In this document: in pieces, positions 35,802-45,508 of the stretch | Position numbering within the stretch: the stretch's first letter is position 1 | How the letters are laid out: the number at the start of each line of letters is the position of its first letter | NCBI RefSeq assembly: GCF_031846385.1 | Contig: NZ_JAVRHV010000001.1 | Coordinates: forward strand, 992,001-1,056,000 | Source: Urechidicola vernalis | Lineage (GTDB): Bacteria > Bacteroidota > Bacteroidia > Flavobacteriales > Flavobacteriaceae | Length of the DNA stretch: 64,000 nucleotides | Reading direction: 5' to 3' | The notes under the pieces: generated by a model | The model's input: only the letters and a program-made list of their open reading frames with translations | What the model was told of the DNA's origin: nothing | The model's database searches: none | Program-made: the position numbers and the translations under genes

Positions 35802-37430
35802 ATGGATCTTAACTTCAACAAAAACGAAGACTTTAATAAACTTCAACTTAGTGAACTTAAAAAACGCCTTTTAAAAGTTCAAAAAGGTGGCGGTCAATCT
35901 CGAATTGACAAGCAGCATGAAAAGGGAAAATTAACCGCAAGAGAACGTATCGATTATTTATTAGATAAAAATGCAGACTGCATAGAAATAGGTGCATTTG
36001 CTGGAGATGATATGTATGAGGAACATGGCGGATGTCCATCAGCAGGAGTCGTTGTAAAAATTGGGTACATTTCTAAAAAACAATGTATTGTTGTTGCTAA
36101 TGATGCCACTGTAAAGGCAGGTGCTTGGTTCCCTATCACGGCAAAGAAAAACTTAAGAGCCCAAGAGATCGCAATTGAAAATAAACTACCAATTATTTAC
36201 CTTGTAGATAGTGCTGGAGTTTATTTACCAATGCAAGACGAAATTTTTCCAGACAAGGAACATTTTGGACGTATTTTCAGGAATAATGCCGTAATGAGCA
36301 GTATGGGAATTACTCAAATATCTGCTATTATGGGCAGTTGTGTTGCTGGTGGAGCATATTTACCAATTATGAGCGACGAAGCCATTATAGTTGACAAAAC
36401 AGCAAGTATATTTTTAGCGGGAAGTTACTTAGTTAAAGCGGCTATTGGCGAAAGTATTGATAACGAAACTTTAGGTGGAGCAACAACCCATAGCGAAATT
36501 AGCGGTGTTACAGATTATAAAGCGACTGATGATAAAGACGCCTTGGACAAAATAAAAAATATTGTCTCTAAAATTGGAAACCCAGAAAATGCTGGATTTA
36601 ACAGAATAGAAAGAGGTACTCCAAAAGAAGATGAGCAAGATATTTATGGAATTTTACCCAAATTAAGAACAGATCCTTATGATATGAAGGATATCATGAA
36701 ACGCTTGGTTGACAATTCTGATTTTGAAGAATACAAAGCAGGATATGGCAAAACCATTATTTGCGCTTATGCCAGAATTGATGGATGGGCCGTAGGAATT
36801 GTTGCGAATCAGCGAAAAGTTGTAAAAAACGCTAAAAAAGAGATGCAATTTGGAGGTGTTATTTATTCCGACTCTGCGGATAAGGCTACTAGATTTATCG
36901 CCAATTGCAACCAGAAAAAAATCCCTTTGCTTTTTCTGCAAGATGTTACAGGGTTTATGGTAGGTAGTAAATCGGAACATGGGGGAATTATAAAAGATGG
37001 GGCCAAAATGGTGAATGCCGTTAGCAATTCCGTTGTACCTAAATTCACGGTGGTTATAGGCAACTCTTATGGGGCAGGAAATTATGCCATGTGTGGCAAA
37101 GCTTATGATCCTAGATTAATTGTTGCATGGCCATCAGCAAGATTGGCAGTTATGGGTGGTGCCCAAGCAGCGAAGGTATTACTACAAATTGAAACTGCAA
37201 CGCGTAAAAAACAGGGAGAAAAGATTACACCTGAAAAAGAACAAGAAATACTACAAACCATAGAGGCGAGATACGATGAACAAACATCTCCGTACTATGC
37301 AGCTTCTAGAATCTGGACAGACGCCATCATTAATCCGTTAGATACAAGAAAATGGATTAGTATGGGAATTGAAGCTGCGAATCAAGCGCCGATAGAAAAA
37401 CCATTTAATATGGGAGTAATTCAGGTTTAA
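35802..37430 (+). CDS. Acyl-CoA carboxylase beta (carboxyltransferase) subunit
   Basis: 542 residues from ATG 35802 (MDLNFNKNEDFNKLQLSEL). An earlier in-frame ATG at 35757 would add 15 unlike residues and overlaps promoter-like AT-rich sequence, so I reject it. The carboxyltransferase fold shows QHEKGKLTARERIDYLLD, GHP-equivalent PSAGVVVKIGYI, LVDSAGVYLPMQDE, FGRIFRNNAVMSS, GSCVAGGAYLP, LFLQDVTGFMVGS and WPSARLAVMGGAQAAKVL. This is the propionyl/methylcrotonyl-CoA carboxylase beta type, active in branched-chain or odd-chain acid breakdown; no biotin subunit gene lies next to it, so the acyl substrate is undecided. Confidence 0.93.
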   Translation: MDLNFNKNEDFNKLQLSELKKRLLKVQKGGGQSRIDKQHEKGKLTARERIDYLLDKNADCIEIGAFAGDDMYEEHGGCPSAGVVVKIGYISKKQCIVVANDATVKAGAWFPITAKKNLRAQEIAIENKLPIIYLVDSAGVYLPMQDEIFPDKEHFGRIFRNNAVMSSMGITQISAIMGSCVAGGAYLPIMSDEAIIVDKTASIFLAGSYLVKAAIGESIDNETLGGATTHSEISGVTDYKATDDKDALDKIKNIVSKIGNPENAGFNRIERGTPKEDEQDIYGILPKLRTDPYDMKDIMKRLVDNSDFEEYKAGYGKTIICAYARIDGWAVGIVANQRKVVKNAKKEMQFGGVIYSDSADKATRFIANCNQKKIPLLFLQDVTGFMVGSKSEHGGIIKDGAKMVNAVSNSVVPKFTVVIGNSYGAGNYAMCGKAYDPRLIVAWPSARLAVMGGAQAAKVLLQIETATRKKQGEKITPEKEQEILQTIEARYDEQTSPYYAASRIWTDAIINPLDTRKWISMGIEAANQAPIEKPFNMGVIQV

Positions 37431-37492
37431 GGTTGTAAAATAGGATAAAAAAACAGAAATTTGGCCACACAAAAATTTGATTATAGTTAGAA

Positions 37493-38209
37493 ATGGGAAG
37501 AGCATTTGAATTTAGGAAAGCAAGAAAAATGAAACGTTGGTCTGCAATGGCAAAAACGTTTACAAGAATTGGAAAGGATATTGTAATGGCTGTGAAAGAA
37601 GGTGGCCCAAATCCTGATACAAATTCTAGATTGCGTGCAGTCATACAAAATGCAAAGGCAGCAAACATGCCTAAAGACAACGTTGCCCGCGCCATTAAAA
37701 AAGCTACAGACAAAGACACCGCTAACTATAAAGAAACATTATTTGAGGGTTATGCACCTCATGGAATTGCTGTAGTTGTAGAAACAGCAACTGACAATAA
37801 TAACAGAACCGTTGCCAATGTGCGTGCTGCTTTTAATAAGTGTGATGGAAACTTAGGAACCTCTGGATCGGTTGTTTTTATGTTTGATCATACTTGTAAT
37901 TTTACTGTAAAAAAAGAAGATATTACAGTAGATATGGAAGAACTAGAACTGGAATTAATCGATTTTGAAGTAGAGGAAATATTTGTTGATGAAGAAGGTG
38001 TCATAATCTATGCTCCTTTTGAACAATTTGGTGCTATTCAAAGTTTCTTTGAAGATAACAATGTAGAGATTGTTTCTTCAGGGTTTGAACGAATTCCGAC
38101 AACTACTTCCAAATTAGGGGAAGAACAACAAACGGACGTTGAAAAATTACTAGAAAAATTAGAAGAAGATGACGATGTTCAAAACGTTTATCATTCTATG
38201 GAAATGTAA
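37493..38209 (+). CDS. yebC: YebC/PmpR family protein
   Basis: 238 residues. GRAFEFRKARKMKRWSAMAK, FTRIGKDIVMAVKEGGPNPD, NSRLRAVIQNAKAANMPKDN and YEGYAPHGIAVVVE-like FEGYAPHGIAVVVETATDNN are the YebC/TACO1 signature. Members act as transcriptional regulators or relieve ribosome stalling at proline-rich stretches; which applies here is unknown. Monocistronic with a plus-strand terminator at 38233-38265 that lies inside the convergent menE gene. Confidence 0.94.
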   Translation: MGRAFEFRKARKMKRWSAMAKTFTRIGKDIVMAVKEGGPNPDTNSRLRAVIQNAKAANMPKDNVARAIKKATDKDTANYKETLFEGYAPHGIAVVVETATDNNNRTVANVRAAFNKCDGNLGTSGSVVFMFDHTCNFTVKKEDITVDMEELELELIDFEVEEIFVDEEGVIIYAPFEQFGAIQSFFEDNNVEIVSSGFERIPTTTSKLGEEQQTDVEKLLEKLEEDDDVQNVYHSMEM

Positions 38210-38219
38210 TTTTACTTTG

Positions 38220-39239
38220 TTACAATTTTAATAAATCCAACGTTTTCTTACGTTGGATTTTTTTTGTCTCCGTTTTTATAAAGTTTGGAACCGTATAAAC
38301 TTCTTTAGGAACTTCATATTTACTAAGCGCAGTAATAGTCTTCACTTCGCTAAGAATGGCATTCTCGTTTATTTCACCTTCAATAATAAGTATCAACTTC
38401 TGACCTAAAACCGAATCAGAAATACCAGTCACAAAAAAAGGTTGCTCAATAAATTGTTCTAATTTATTTTCAATACGTTCGGGATGTAATTTCACACCTC
38501 CGGAATTTATTACATTATCAAAACGCCCCAACCATTCAAAAGAATTATCTGAAGTTATAGTTACAATATCATTGGTAGCAACAATTTCACTTGTAATTTC
38601 CGGTGCTTCAATTCGTAGGCAATCTCGATGGTCTACAGAAACCTTGATACCAGGAAGCAATAAAAATTCGGATTTCGATGCCTCTACTCTATGATTAATC
38701 TTTTTTATGGCAATATGCGATACAGTTTCCGTCATACCATACGTTGCAAAACACTCGGTTGATACATTTTCTAATTGTTTTGCTAATTGATGTGACACCA
38801 CTCCTCCACCAATGATCAACTTTTTTACTTTATGTAATTCAGTTATCGAATTTTGGACCTGTAAAGGCACCATTGCGCTAAAATCATACGATTTGTCCAA
38901 AACTTTTAACGGATTAATACTGGGCTCCATTACGTCAAGTTTCCACCCTAAGATTATGGCTCTAACCAACATCATTTTACCACCAATATATGAAGGATTC
39001 ATGCACAATAAGGCTGTTGTGTTTTCACCCAAACCAAAAAAGGAACCAGTTGCCTTGGCAGAGTTCAACATGTATCTCTTTTCTATTTCAATGAGTTTAG
39101 GAACACCTGTAGAACCAGATGTTTGCAATTGAATTACTTTAGAATCATCTAAAAATGATTCTAAAAATTGTTCAACTTCTTTTTTAACACTTATAGATAA
39201 AAAAGTAATTTTAAAAGATGGATGCGGTTGAAATTGCAT
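38220..39239 (-). CDS. menE: o-succinylbenzoate-CoA ligase
   Basis: 339 residues from ATG 39239 (MQFQPHPSFKITF); a TTG at 39254 is less likely. ANL adenylating fold: QLQTSGSTGVPKLIEI (P-loop), YGMTETVSHIAIKK, and NSGGVKLHPERIENKLE near the end, with KTETKKIQRKKTLDLL carrying the catalytic C-terminal lysine. It is short compared with E. coli MenE, as in other Bacteroidota, and lacks part of the N-terminal domain. Activates OSB with CoA in menaquinone synthesis. menC lies at 44.4 kb, separated by the DUF3857 pair and CPBP gene. Its last codons hold the yebC terminator in antisense. Confidence 0.9.
   Translation of the reverse strand: MQFQPHPSFKITFLSISVKKEVEQFLESFLDDSKVIQLQTSGSTGVPKLIEIEKRYMLNSAKATGSFFGLGENTTALLCMNPSYIGGKMMLVRAIILGWKLDVMEPSINPLKVLDKSYDFSAMVPLQVQNSITELHKVKKLIIGGGVVSHQLAKQLENVSTECFATYGMTETVSHIAIKKINHRVEASKSEFLLLPGIKVSVDHRDCLRIEAPEITSEIVATNDIVTITSDNSFEWLGRFDNVINSGGVKLHPERIENKLEQFIEQPFFVTGISDSVLGQKLILIIEGEINENAILSEVKTITALSKYEVPKEVYTVPNFIKTETKKIQRKKTLDLLKL
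38233..38265 (+). terminator. Intrinsic terminator of yebC, inside the 3' end of menE
   Basis: Stem AAATCCAACG / CGTTGGATTT with an 8-nt loop, then eight T including the stem end. It begins 24 bp past the yebC stop and falls in the last codons of menE. Confidence 0.85.
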
Positions 39240-39321
39240 ACTGCAAATAAACAAAAATTGGTATAACTATTGATTCCTATTTATAGAAACGATAAATTTT
39301 TCTTAATTAGTTAACTTACAA

Positions 39322-39352
39322 TTGTTCAAATTTGTAATTAGCAATATATTTG
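39322..39352 (+). promoter_or_regulatory. Promoter of the DUF3857 gene pair
   Basis: TTG at 39322-39324 and TATATTTG (exact TAnnTTTG) at 39345-39352 are separated by 20 bp; the ATG follows 18 bp later at 39371. Confidence 0.75.
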
Positions 39353-39370
39353 GAAACCAATAAATTTTAG

Positions 39371-41260
39371 ATGCAAAAATTACTTTTATTCTTACTTTTC
39401 TTAGGACCTATTTGTTGGTCTCAGGATGTTATTGATTTTGAAAATGAAGACTATTACTTTATTAAGAGAAATCATCATTTAAAAATAAATATTGAAGATG
39501 ATGAATTAAAAATAGCAAATGAGGTTTATGAAAACGCCAAATACAACTCTAGCAACGCCTTAATGTTTGCAAGTGAGTTTATTCATTTTGACAGTTTTAC
39601 CAACATCGCCAATTTAGAGGCTTTTACGGAAAATCCTGATACAAAATCGAAAATTGAAGTAGATCATTTTGAAACAAAAGATCAATTTGGAGGAAGTGTT
39701 TTCTTTAGCGACCAGCAATCCATCAATTTTATATTTCCGGCTGTTGGTAAAGGTGCAGAAACTACATTGTCCTATACAGAAAACATAAAGGACCCTCATT
39801 TTTTAGGTGCTTTTAGATTCGGAACTTATGTCCCAACAAAAGAAGCTACGTATACCATTGAGGTTCCAAAGGGTGTTGAAATTGGTTTTAAATCATTCAA
39901 TTTAGATGCTATTTCAATTGAATTTGAGAAAAAGGAATTGAAAAAATCTACTGTTTATACTTGGTCTGCTAAAAACATAGGGCAATTTCGAAAAGAGGCC
40001 GGTAGTTTATCGGTGTTAAATTATTTACCGCATATTATTCCATACATTAAAAGTTATAAGATAAAACGAAAAACGACGAAAGTCTTAGGCGGATTACCAG
40101 ATTTATATTCTTGGTATGCTTCGCTAGTTGAACAAGTAGATAATGGTGACTTAACTGATGTTTATGTCATAGCAAACTCTATTACCGAAAATTTAAATTC
40201 GGATGCCGAGAAAGCAGAGGCCATTTTTAATTGGGTACAACAAAACATTACATATGTTGCTTTTGAAGATGGGCTTGGTGGTTTTATTCCTAGAGGAGGA
40301 GAAAATGTTTACGCAAAAAAATATGGTGACTGTAAAGACATGGCTAATTTACTTTATTTGATGTTAAACCATGTTGGCATTGAAGCATATCACACCTGGA
40401 TTGGCACTAGAGATAGACCTTATTCTTATAATGAAGTACCAACCCCTATTGTCGACAATCATATGATTACCATTGCTCTGATTAATGGAGAAACAATTTT
40501 CTTAGATGCAACGGATAGTTATGTTCCTTATGGCATGCCTAGTTCATTTACACAAGGTAAAGAGGCATTAGTAGGTAAGAGCAAAGACAATTATACTATT
40601 GTTGTGGTTCCTATTCAAGAAAAGGAAAAAAGTACGACCAAAGTAGAAACATCAATACAGATAGAAAATGGTATTGTACAAGCATCGAGCAAAAGATCGC
40701 TAACAGGTTATGATTTGATTGATTTTATTGTAGATGTAAAAAGAAATAAAGATGACAAATCTCCTTCTGAATTTTTAAGTTCTAAATTTATTATTGGCAA
40801 CAACAAAGCGACTTATTCAAATATTGATCTAAAGGACACTGCAGTTAATAATTCATATACGACTTCTTACGATGTTGAAATTGAAAATTATGTTAGATCA
40901 ATTGGAAATAAACTAATAATAAACCCTAATTTAGAAAAACCTTTATCAAATGATAAAATTGACTTAGAAACTCAAAAATTCGGGAAAGAATTTAAACATA
41001 AATTAAATAGAGAATATATTACAACAATTGCTATTCCTGAAGGGTATGAATTAAAAAGCATTCCTAAAAACAGTGCTGATGAACAAGAAAAATATGGCTA
41101 TTCTTTCCAATATTCTTTAGAGGGAAATAAACTTAAAGTTACGCAACAGATTTATATTAATACCATTGCTCTTCAAAATGAAGAATTTGAAGTATATAAC
41201 ACTTTCATAAAAAATTTATTAAAGGTTTACAAAAAGAGCATTTTACTAGAAAAAAAATAA
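39371..41260 (+). CDS. Exported DUF3857/transglutaminase-like protein with complete catalytic triad
   Basis: 629 residues, signal peptide MQKLLLFLLFLGPICWSQ. An N-terminal DUF3857 domain (to ~residue 240) precedes a transglutaminase-like domain: AEAIFNWVQQNITYVAF, KKYGDCKDMANLLYLML with Cys 321, TPIVDNHMITIAL with His 364, and FLDATDSYVPY with Asp 379. The C-terminal ~200 residues are beta-rich DUF3858-like. Probably periplasmic, acting as a peptidase or cross-linking enzyme on unknown protein or peptidoglycan targets. It precedes a paralog by 6 bp that has lost the cysteine. Confidence 0.88.
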   Translation: MQKLLLFLLFLGPICWSQDVIDFENEDYYFIKRNHHLKINIEDDELKIANEVYENAKYNSSNALMFASEFIHFDSFTNIANLEAFTENPDTKSKIEVDHFETKDQFGGSVFFSDQQSINFIFPAVGKGAETTLSYTENIKDPHFLGAFRFGTYVPTKEATYTIEVPKGVEIGFKSFNLDAISIEFEKKELKKSTVYTWSAKNIGQFRKEAGSLSVLNYLPHIIPYIKSYKIKRKTTKVLGGLPDLYSWYASLVEQVDNGDLTDVYVIANSITENLNSDAEKAEAIFNWVQQNITYVAFEDGLGGFIPRGGENVYAKKYGDCKDMANLLYLMLNHVGIEAYHTWIGTRDRPYSYNEVPTPIVDNHMITIALINGETIFLDATDSYVPYGMPSSFTQGKEALVGKSKDNYTIVVVPIQEKEKSTTKVETSIQIENGIVQASSKRSLTGYDLIDFIVDVKRNKDDKSPSEFLSSKFIIGNNKATYSNIDLKDTAVNNSYTTSYDVEIENYVRSIGNKLIINPNLEKPLSNDKIDLETQKFGKEFKHKLNREYITTIAIPEGYELKSIPKNSADEQEKYGYSFQYSLEGNKLKVTQQIYINTIALQNEEFEVYNTFIKNLLKVYKKSILLEKK

Positions 41261-41266
41261 AACCCA

Positions 41267-43192
41267 ATGAGAAACCTATTCATATTCGTATTTCTAATTT
41301 GTGCTTCTGCACTAAACGCACAATACTATAAAACTTACGACTGGGAGTCAACTCCAGAACAGCACACCTTAAATTCATATGAACAAAAGGAGTCTTCTGT
41401 AGGTGTTTTAAAGCGTAAAGTTGTTGAGTTCTATCAATCAGATTTAACGAAGAGCATTAATATTTACGAGACAATTCATACCATTACTAAAGTTAATGAT
41501 GAAGTTGGAATTCAAAGACATAATCAGGTTTATATTCCAATGCATAGAGGCTCTAAACTTATGAATATTAAGGCGAGAACTATTGCAAAAGATGGAAGTA
41601 TCACCAATTTAAACGAGGATAATATTAAACAGATTGAAAACGTAGAAGACTATGGAGATTTTGAAATTTTTGCTATTGAAGGGGCGCAAAATGGTTCAGA
41701 AATTGAAGTTTTATACACCTTGGAAAAAGAATATTCTCCTTTTGGAACTGAAATCATCCAAAGCAATTTTTATATAAAACGTGCAGAGATGGTTTATATA
41801 ACCAACAACTTATTAGGTTCTATTAAAACGTATAATACCGAGCAAGAATTTGAACGTACTTATTTAGAAAATAAATTGGTTGAAGAATTAGTTGTTACCA
41901 ACATAAAACCGGTGGCTGAAGAAGAATATTCCGCAACAGAGGCTAATAGAATTTACGTTGCATATCAATGTTTTGGGAACCCAGATATAACTCAAGAATT
42001 ACTCTGGTCTAACGTAGTTGGTAATATATCTCAAGGATTGTTTCCTGTTCAAATTCAGAAGGTGGTTATTGATGAAATTCGTAAAAACATAATGAAAGAA
42101 GGTGAAGAACTTTCTGATTTTGAAAAGGCAGCACGATTAGATAATTTCATTAAAAGTAATTTCACTGTTGTAGACAATAGAAACCAACAGTTGGAAGAAA
42201 TCGATTATATTCTTCAAAACAGAAGTGCAAGTGAAATCGGTATCTTAAAGGTATATGCCCACTTTTTAGTGGCGCTAAAGTTAGATTATGAAATGGTTAT
42301 TACGGCTAATAGGTATACACATAGATTTGATCCAGATTATTACAACCCAAACGCTCTAAGAGAGTTTTTAATCTACCTACCTTATATTAAGCAATATATA
42401 TCACCAAATAGAATTGATTACAGAGTAAGTGAAGCACCAACCAACATATTAGGAAATAACGGCCTTTTCATCAATCAAGAATTAGCATATGATTTTAGAA
42501 AAATTGTACAAAGCGATCCAGATTACAGTCATATTGTAAGAAATATGGATATCAATTTTTCTGAAGATTTTGACAATGTAATTGTAGATGAGTATCAAGA
42601 ATATTACGGGCATTGGGGGGTTCAAAACAGGGCGTATATGGCTTTGATGACGGGAGATGCCAAGAAACAATTTGAAGATTATTTAACAGGTTCTGGGATT
42701 GAAGGTAAAAATGTTACCAAATTAGAATTAGAAAATGAAGACATGAACCAAACGGAGTACAATCTCCCATATATTGTAAAAAGCACGATAGAATCTTCTA
42801 GTTTATTGCAGGATGCTGGTGGTAGTTATATTTTCGAAATTGGAAAAATTATTGGAATTCAAAGTGAATTATATCAAGAGAAGGAGCGTGCAAATCCAAT
42901 AGAAATGCAATATCCAAATCAGTACAATTACGAAATAATTGTAAACATTCCAGAAGGATACGCGACAGACGGACTGGAATCACTGGTAATTAATAAAGAA
43001 TTAATTATTGATGGAAAAAAGTTGTGTTATTGGAATTCTTCCTACGAAATCAAAGACGGTAAAATTACCATTACAATTGAAGAATCATACCGTGTAAATG
43101 AGTACCCTATTGAAAAATACGAAGGTTTTAGAGAAGTTATAAATGCTGCAAGTGATTTTAACAAGGCTGCAATACTATTTACAGAAGAGTAA
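41267..43192 (+). CDS. Exported DUF3857 paralog with degenerate transglutaminase domain
   Basis: 641 residues, signal peptide MRNLFIFVFLICASALNAQ. DUF3857 N-terminus (ARTIAKDGSITNLNEDNIKQ, NGSEIEVLYTLEKEYSPFGT) and a transglutaminase-like fold, but at the position of the GDCKD cysteine motif the sequence reads NRSASEIGILKVYAHFLVAL, so the nucleophile is absent. It follows the catalytically complete paralog by 6 bp, suggesting a heteromeric or regulatory partner. Followed by a strong terminator. Confidence 0.85.
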   Translation: MRNLFIFVFLICASALNAQYYKTYDWESTPEQHTLNSYEQKESSVGVLKRKVVEFYQSDLTKSINIYETIHTITKVNDEVGIQRHNQVYIPMHRGSKLMNIKARTIAKDGSITNLNEDNIKQIENVEDYGDFEIFAIEGAQNGSEIEVLYTLEKEYSPFGTEIIQSNFYIKRAEMVYITNNLLGSIKTYNTEQEFERTYLENKLVEELVVTNIKPVAEEEYSATEANRIYVAYQCFGNPDITQELLWSNVVGNISQGLFPVQIQKVVIDEIRKNIMKEGEELSDFEKAARLDNFIKSNFTVVDNRNQQLEEIDYILQNRSASEIGILKVYAHFLVALKLDYEMVITANRYTHRFDPDYYNPNALREFLIYLPYIKQYISPNRIDYRVSEAPTNILGNNGLFINQELAYDFRKIVQSDPDYSHIVRNMDINFSEDFDNVIVDEYQEYYGHWGVQNRAYMALMTGDAKKQFEDYLTGSGIEGKNVTKLELENEDMNQTEYNLPYIVKSTIESSSLLQDAGGSYIFEIGKIIGIQSELYQEKERANPIEMQYPNQYNYEIIVNIPEGYATDGLESLVINKELIIDGKKLCYWNSSYEIKDGKITITIEESYRVNEYPIEKYEGFREVINAASDFNKAAILFTEE

Positions 43193-43201
43193 TATTGAAA
43201 C

Positions 43202-43250
43202 AAAAAAAGAAGTAGTCATTAATAACTCATGACTACTTCTTCTCTTTTTC
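43202..43250 (+). terminator. Intrinsic terminator of the DUF3857 pair
   Basis: Stem AGAAGTAGTCAT (43208-43219) / ATGACTACTTCT (43229-43240) with a 9-nt loop, then TCTCTTTTT. An A-run precedes the stem, so it could also work for the convergent CPBP gene. Confidence 0.85.
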
Positions 43251-43492
43251 AAACAATTAATTCAATCTTTTCTAACAATTTACTTGTCCAAATATATAAA
43301 ACATTTCTTTAAACTCCTAGTTTTTAAATCATTAATTAACTGATTTTGATTTTATGGTTGATTTATTTCAGTAGCATTCATCAACTAGAGTTGAATTATA
43401 CTTGCACGTAGATATACATCCTTAAGTAAAATAAGTGAACTTCTAAAGTGAAATTGATTCCATTTACAAGGTATGATTCTTAAAACTTCATT
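43251..43492. other. Convergent intergenic gap with nothing recognised
   Basis: AT-rich sequence between the DUF3857 terminator and the CPBP gene stop. I see no credible ORF, tRNA, repeat or promoter in it. Confidence 0.6.
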
Positions 43493-44422
43493 TTAATTTA
43501 TCTTTCCAATCAATTTATCACGCCAATTAGTCCAGTTATATTTCTTGGCAAATACGAAATAAACTATTGGAAATATAACCACCACCGGAATCAAAATATC
43601 AAACCCTACAGACGGTTCTGAAGTATCGATTAAAATGGAATGTGTTTGGAAGACAGTCCAATCTGCAGTTACCAATAGGGCAGCGACTAAATTATTCGCT
43701 GCGTGAAAACCTAATGCTAATTCCATGCCTTCATCCATTAGAGTAATAATTCCTAAGAAAAGTCCAGTACCAATATAATATACCATAATTACTGGCCCCA
43801 ATTTATCCACTTCAGGATTCCAAAAATGCATCATTCCAAAAACTACAGATGTTGCAATTAATGGAAACCACCTGTTTTTAGCAATTACACCTAATCCTTG
43901 CATTAGATAGCCTCTAAAAAAATACTCTTCAAAACTAGTTTGCAATGGAATCAGAAGTACACCAATAATTACAAGAAGAATAAATTTTTCTAATTTAAAA
44001 TTCCATATGAAATCTTCTGGTGCCATAAAATAGGCCAAAGCTGTCATTGCAACTATGACACTACCCCAAAGAGTAAAAGCAAAACGAACTCTTTTCCAAT
44101 CTATTTCTTTTCTTGCCGTTGTTAAAGACTTTATTGATTGCTTATGTAAATATTTGCAAACTATAAATACACCAACTAAGCCAAACGCAAACGAGATTAA
44201 CATTAAGAACAGTGTTAGATTAGGCTCAAAAATGTTCATCATAGATTCCGTTGTTAAATTTTCTAACACACTTAAATCACCATCCTGTGCAACCTTGAAC
44301 CCTATTGCCCCCATAAAGGGTAAAACCCCTACTAATTGCCATGCCAAAAATATTATTAATGTACCAACCAAATATCTCCACCACTCTACATTCCCTGAAT
44401 ATGCGTTTTTTATAAAATTCAT
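43493..44422 (-). CDS. CPBP family intramembrane metalloprotease
   Basis: 309 residues with about eight hydrophobic helices. The CPBP (Rce1/ABI-like) motifs are TSFEEYFFRGYLMQGLG (EExxxR), SVVFGMMHFWNPEV (FxxxH) and LGFHAANNLVAALL (HxxxN-like). Family members are inner-membrane proteases involved in prenyl-protein processing in eukaryotes and bacteriocin or signalling functions in bacteria; the target here is unknown. Starts 1 bp after the menC stop on the same strand, so the two are cotranscribed. Confidence 0.9.
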   Translation of the reverse strand: MNFIKNAYSGNVEWWRYLVGTLIIFLAWQLVGVLPFMGAIGFKVAQDGDLSVLENLTTESMMNIFEPNLTLFLMLISFAFGLVGVFIVCKYLHKQSIKSLTTARKEIDWKRVRFAFTLWGSVIVAMTALAYFMAPEDFIWNFKLEKFILLVIIGVLLIPLQTSFEEYFFRGYLMQGLGVIAKNRWFPLIATSVVFGMMHFWNPEVDKLGPVIMVYYIGTGLFLGIITLMDEGMELALGFHAANNLVAALLVTADWTVFQTHSILIDTSEPSVGFDILIPVVVIFPIVYFVFAKKYNWTNWRDKLIGKIN

Positions 44423-44423
44423 T

Positions 44424-45461
44424 CTATTTTAAGTTTAAAACCCAATTTTTACTGGGGTTATAATTTATTTTCCCTTTATCTACTTCCAATGGACTTTCAA
44501 TATTATTTGTAAACAATCCTCCGGTTCCCAACCCTTGCGGTATAGTGACCCTTAAATTATAGGTAAACTGAGAAATCGCATTTAATCCAATATTACTTTC
44601 TAAAGCCGATGTAATCCACCAACCAATATTTCGTTCTTCTGAAATACGTATCCATTCGTTACTCCCTTCGAATCCACCAATTAAACTTGGCTTTAATATG
44701 ATGTATTGCGGTTGAATTATTTGTAGCAATTCTTTCTTTTTTGTTACATCAAAAACACCAATTAATTCTTCATCTAATGCAATTGGAAGTGGTGTTTGTG
44801 CGCAAAGTTTTGCCATACTAGCCCATTGCCCTTGTTTTATAGGTTGTTCTATAGAATGGATTTCTAATTCCGATAAACGCTTTAATTTCTCCAAAGCATT
44901 TTCTGGATTAAAAGCACCATTTGCATCTACTCTTAATTCAATTTCATTGGAATTGAATTCTTTTCGAATAGATTTTAACAACTTCCGTTCTGCTTCAAAA
45001 TCGATGGCACCAATTTTCATTTTAATCGTTGTGAAGCCACTTTTTAGTTTTTCTCGAATCTGTTGCTGCATAAATGATTCACTACCCATCCAAATCAATC
45101 CATTAATCGGAATCCCTACTTCCCCTTTTGTAAATTTTGAAGGAAACAAATGAAACCCTTCTTCAGAATTAATAGATAAAAGCGCTTGTTCTAATCCAAA
45201 TTGGATAGAAGGAAACTCAGAGAGTTCTGACAATAAATGAATCCTTTCTAAATGGATATTATTACAAAGCCATTGCAATTTATCTTCATAATCTGGTCTA
45301 TCATCAGCACTTAATCCTCGAAAAATACAACATTCCCCAATCCCAAACTTTTCGTCTTTTCTTAGGATTAGAAAAAAGGTTTCTTTAGTACGCAGAACAC
45401 CTCTTGAAGTTCCACTTGCTTGCTTAAAGTTAAGGATGTATTTTTGAAAAGTTGCTTTCAT
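44424..45461 (-). CDS. menC: o-succinylbenzoate synthase
   Basis: 345 residues of the enolase superfamily (muconate-lactonising subgroup). Motifs: TTIKMKIGAID with the KxK catalytic lysine, RVDANGAFNPENALEK, IEQPIKQGQ, ALDEELIGV and YIILKPSLIGG with the second lysine. It dehydrates SHCHC to o-succinylbenzoate in menaquinone synthesis, the substrate for MenE. The following gene (CPBP protease) begins 1 bp after its stop. Confidence 0.93.
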   Translation of the reverse strand: MKATFQKYILNFKQASGTSRGVLRTKETFFLILRKDEKFGIGECCIFRGLSADDRPDYEDKLQWLCNNIHLERIHLLSELSEFPSIQFGLEQALLSINSEEGFHLFPSKFTKGEVGIPINGLIWMGSESFMQQQIREKLKSGFTTIKMKIGAIDFEAERKLLKSIRKEFNSNEIELRVDANGAFNPENALEKLKRLSELEIHSIEQPIKQGQWASMAKLCAQTPLPIALDEELIGVFDVTKKKELLQIIQPQYIILKPSLIGGFEGSNEWIRISEERNIGWWITSALESNIGLNAISQFTYNLRVTIPQGLGTGGLFTNNIESPLEVDKGKINYNPSKNWVLNLK

Positions 45462-45508
45462 TTAATCGCTAAAATAGCATAATAGTAGATCGTAACAACA
45501 ACTATTTT

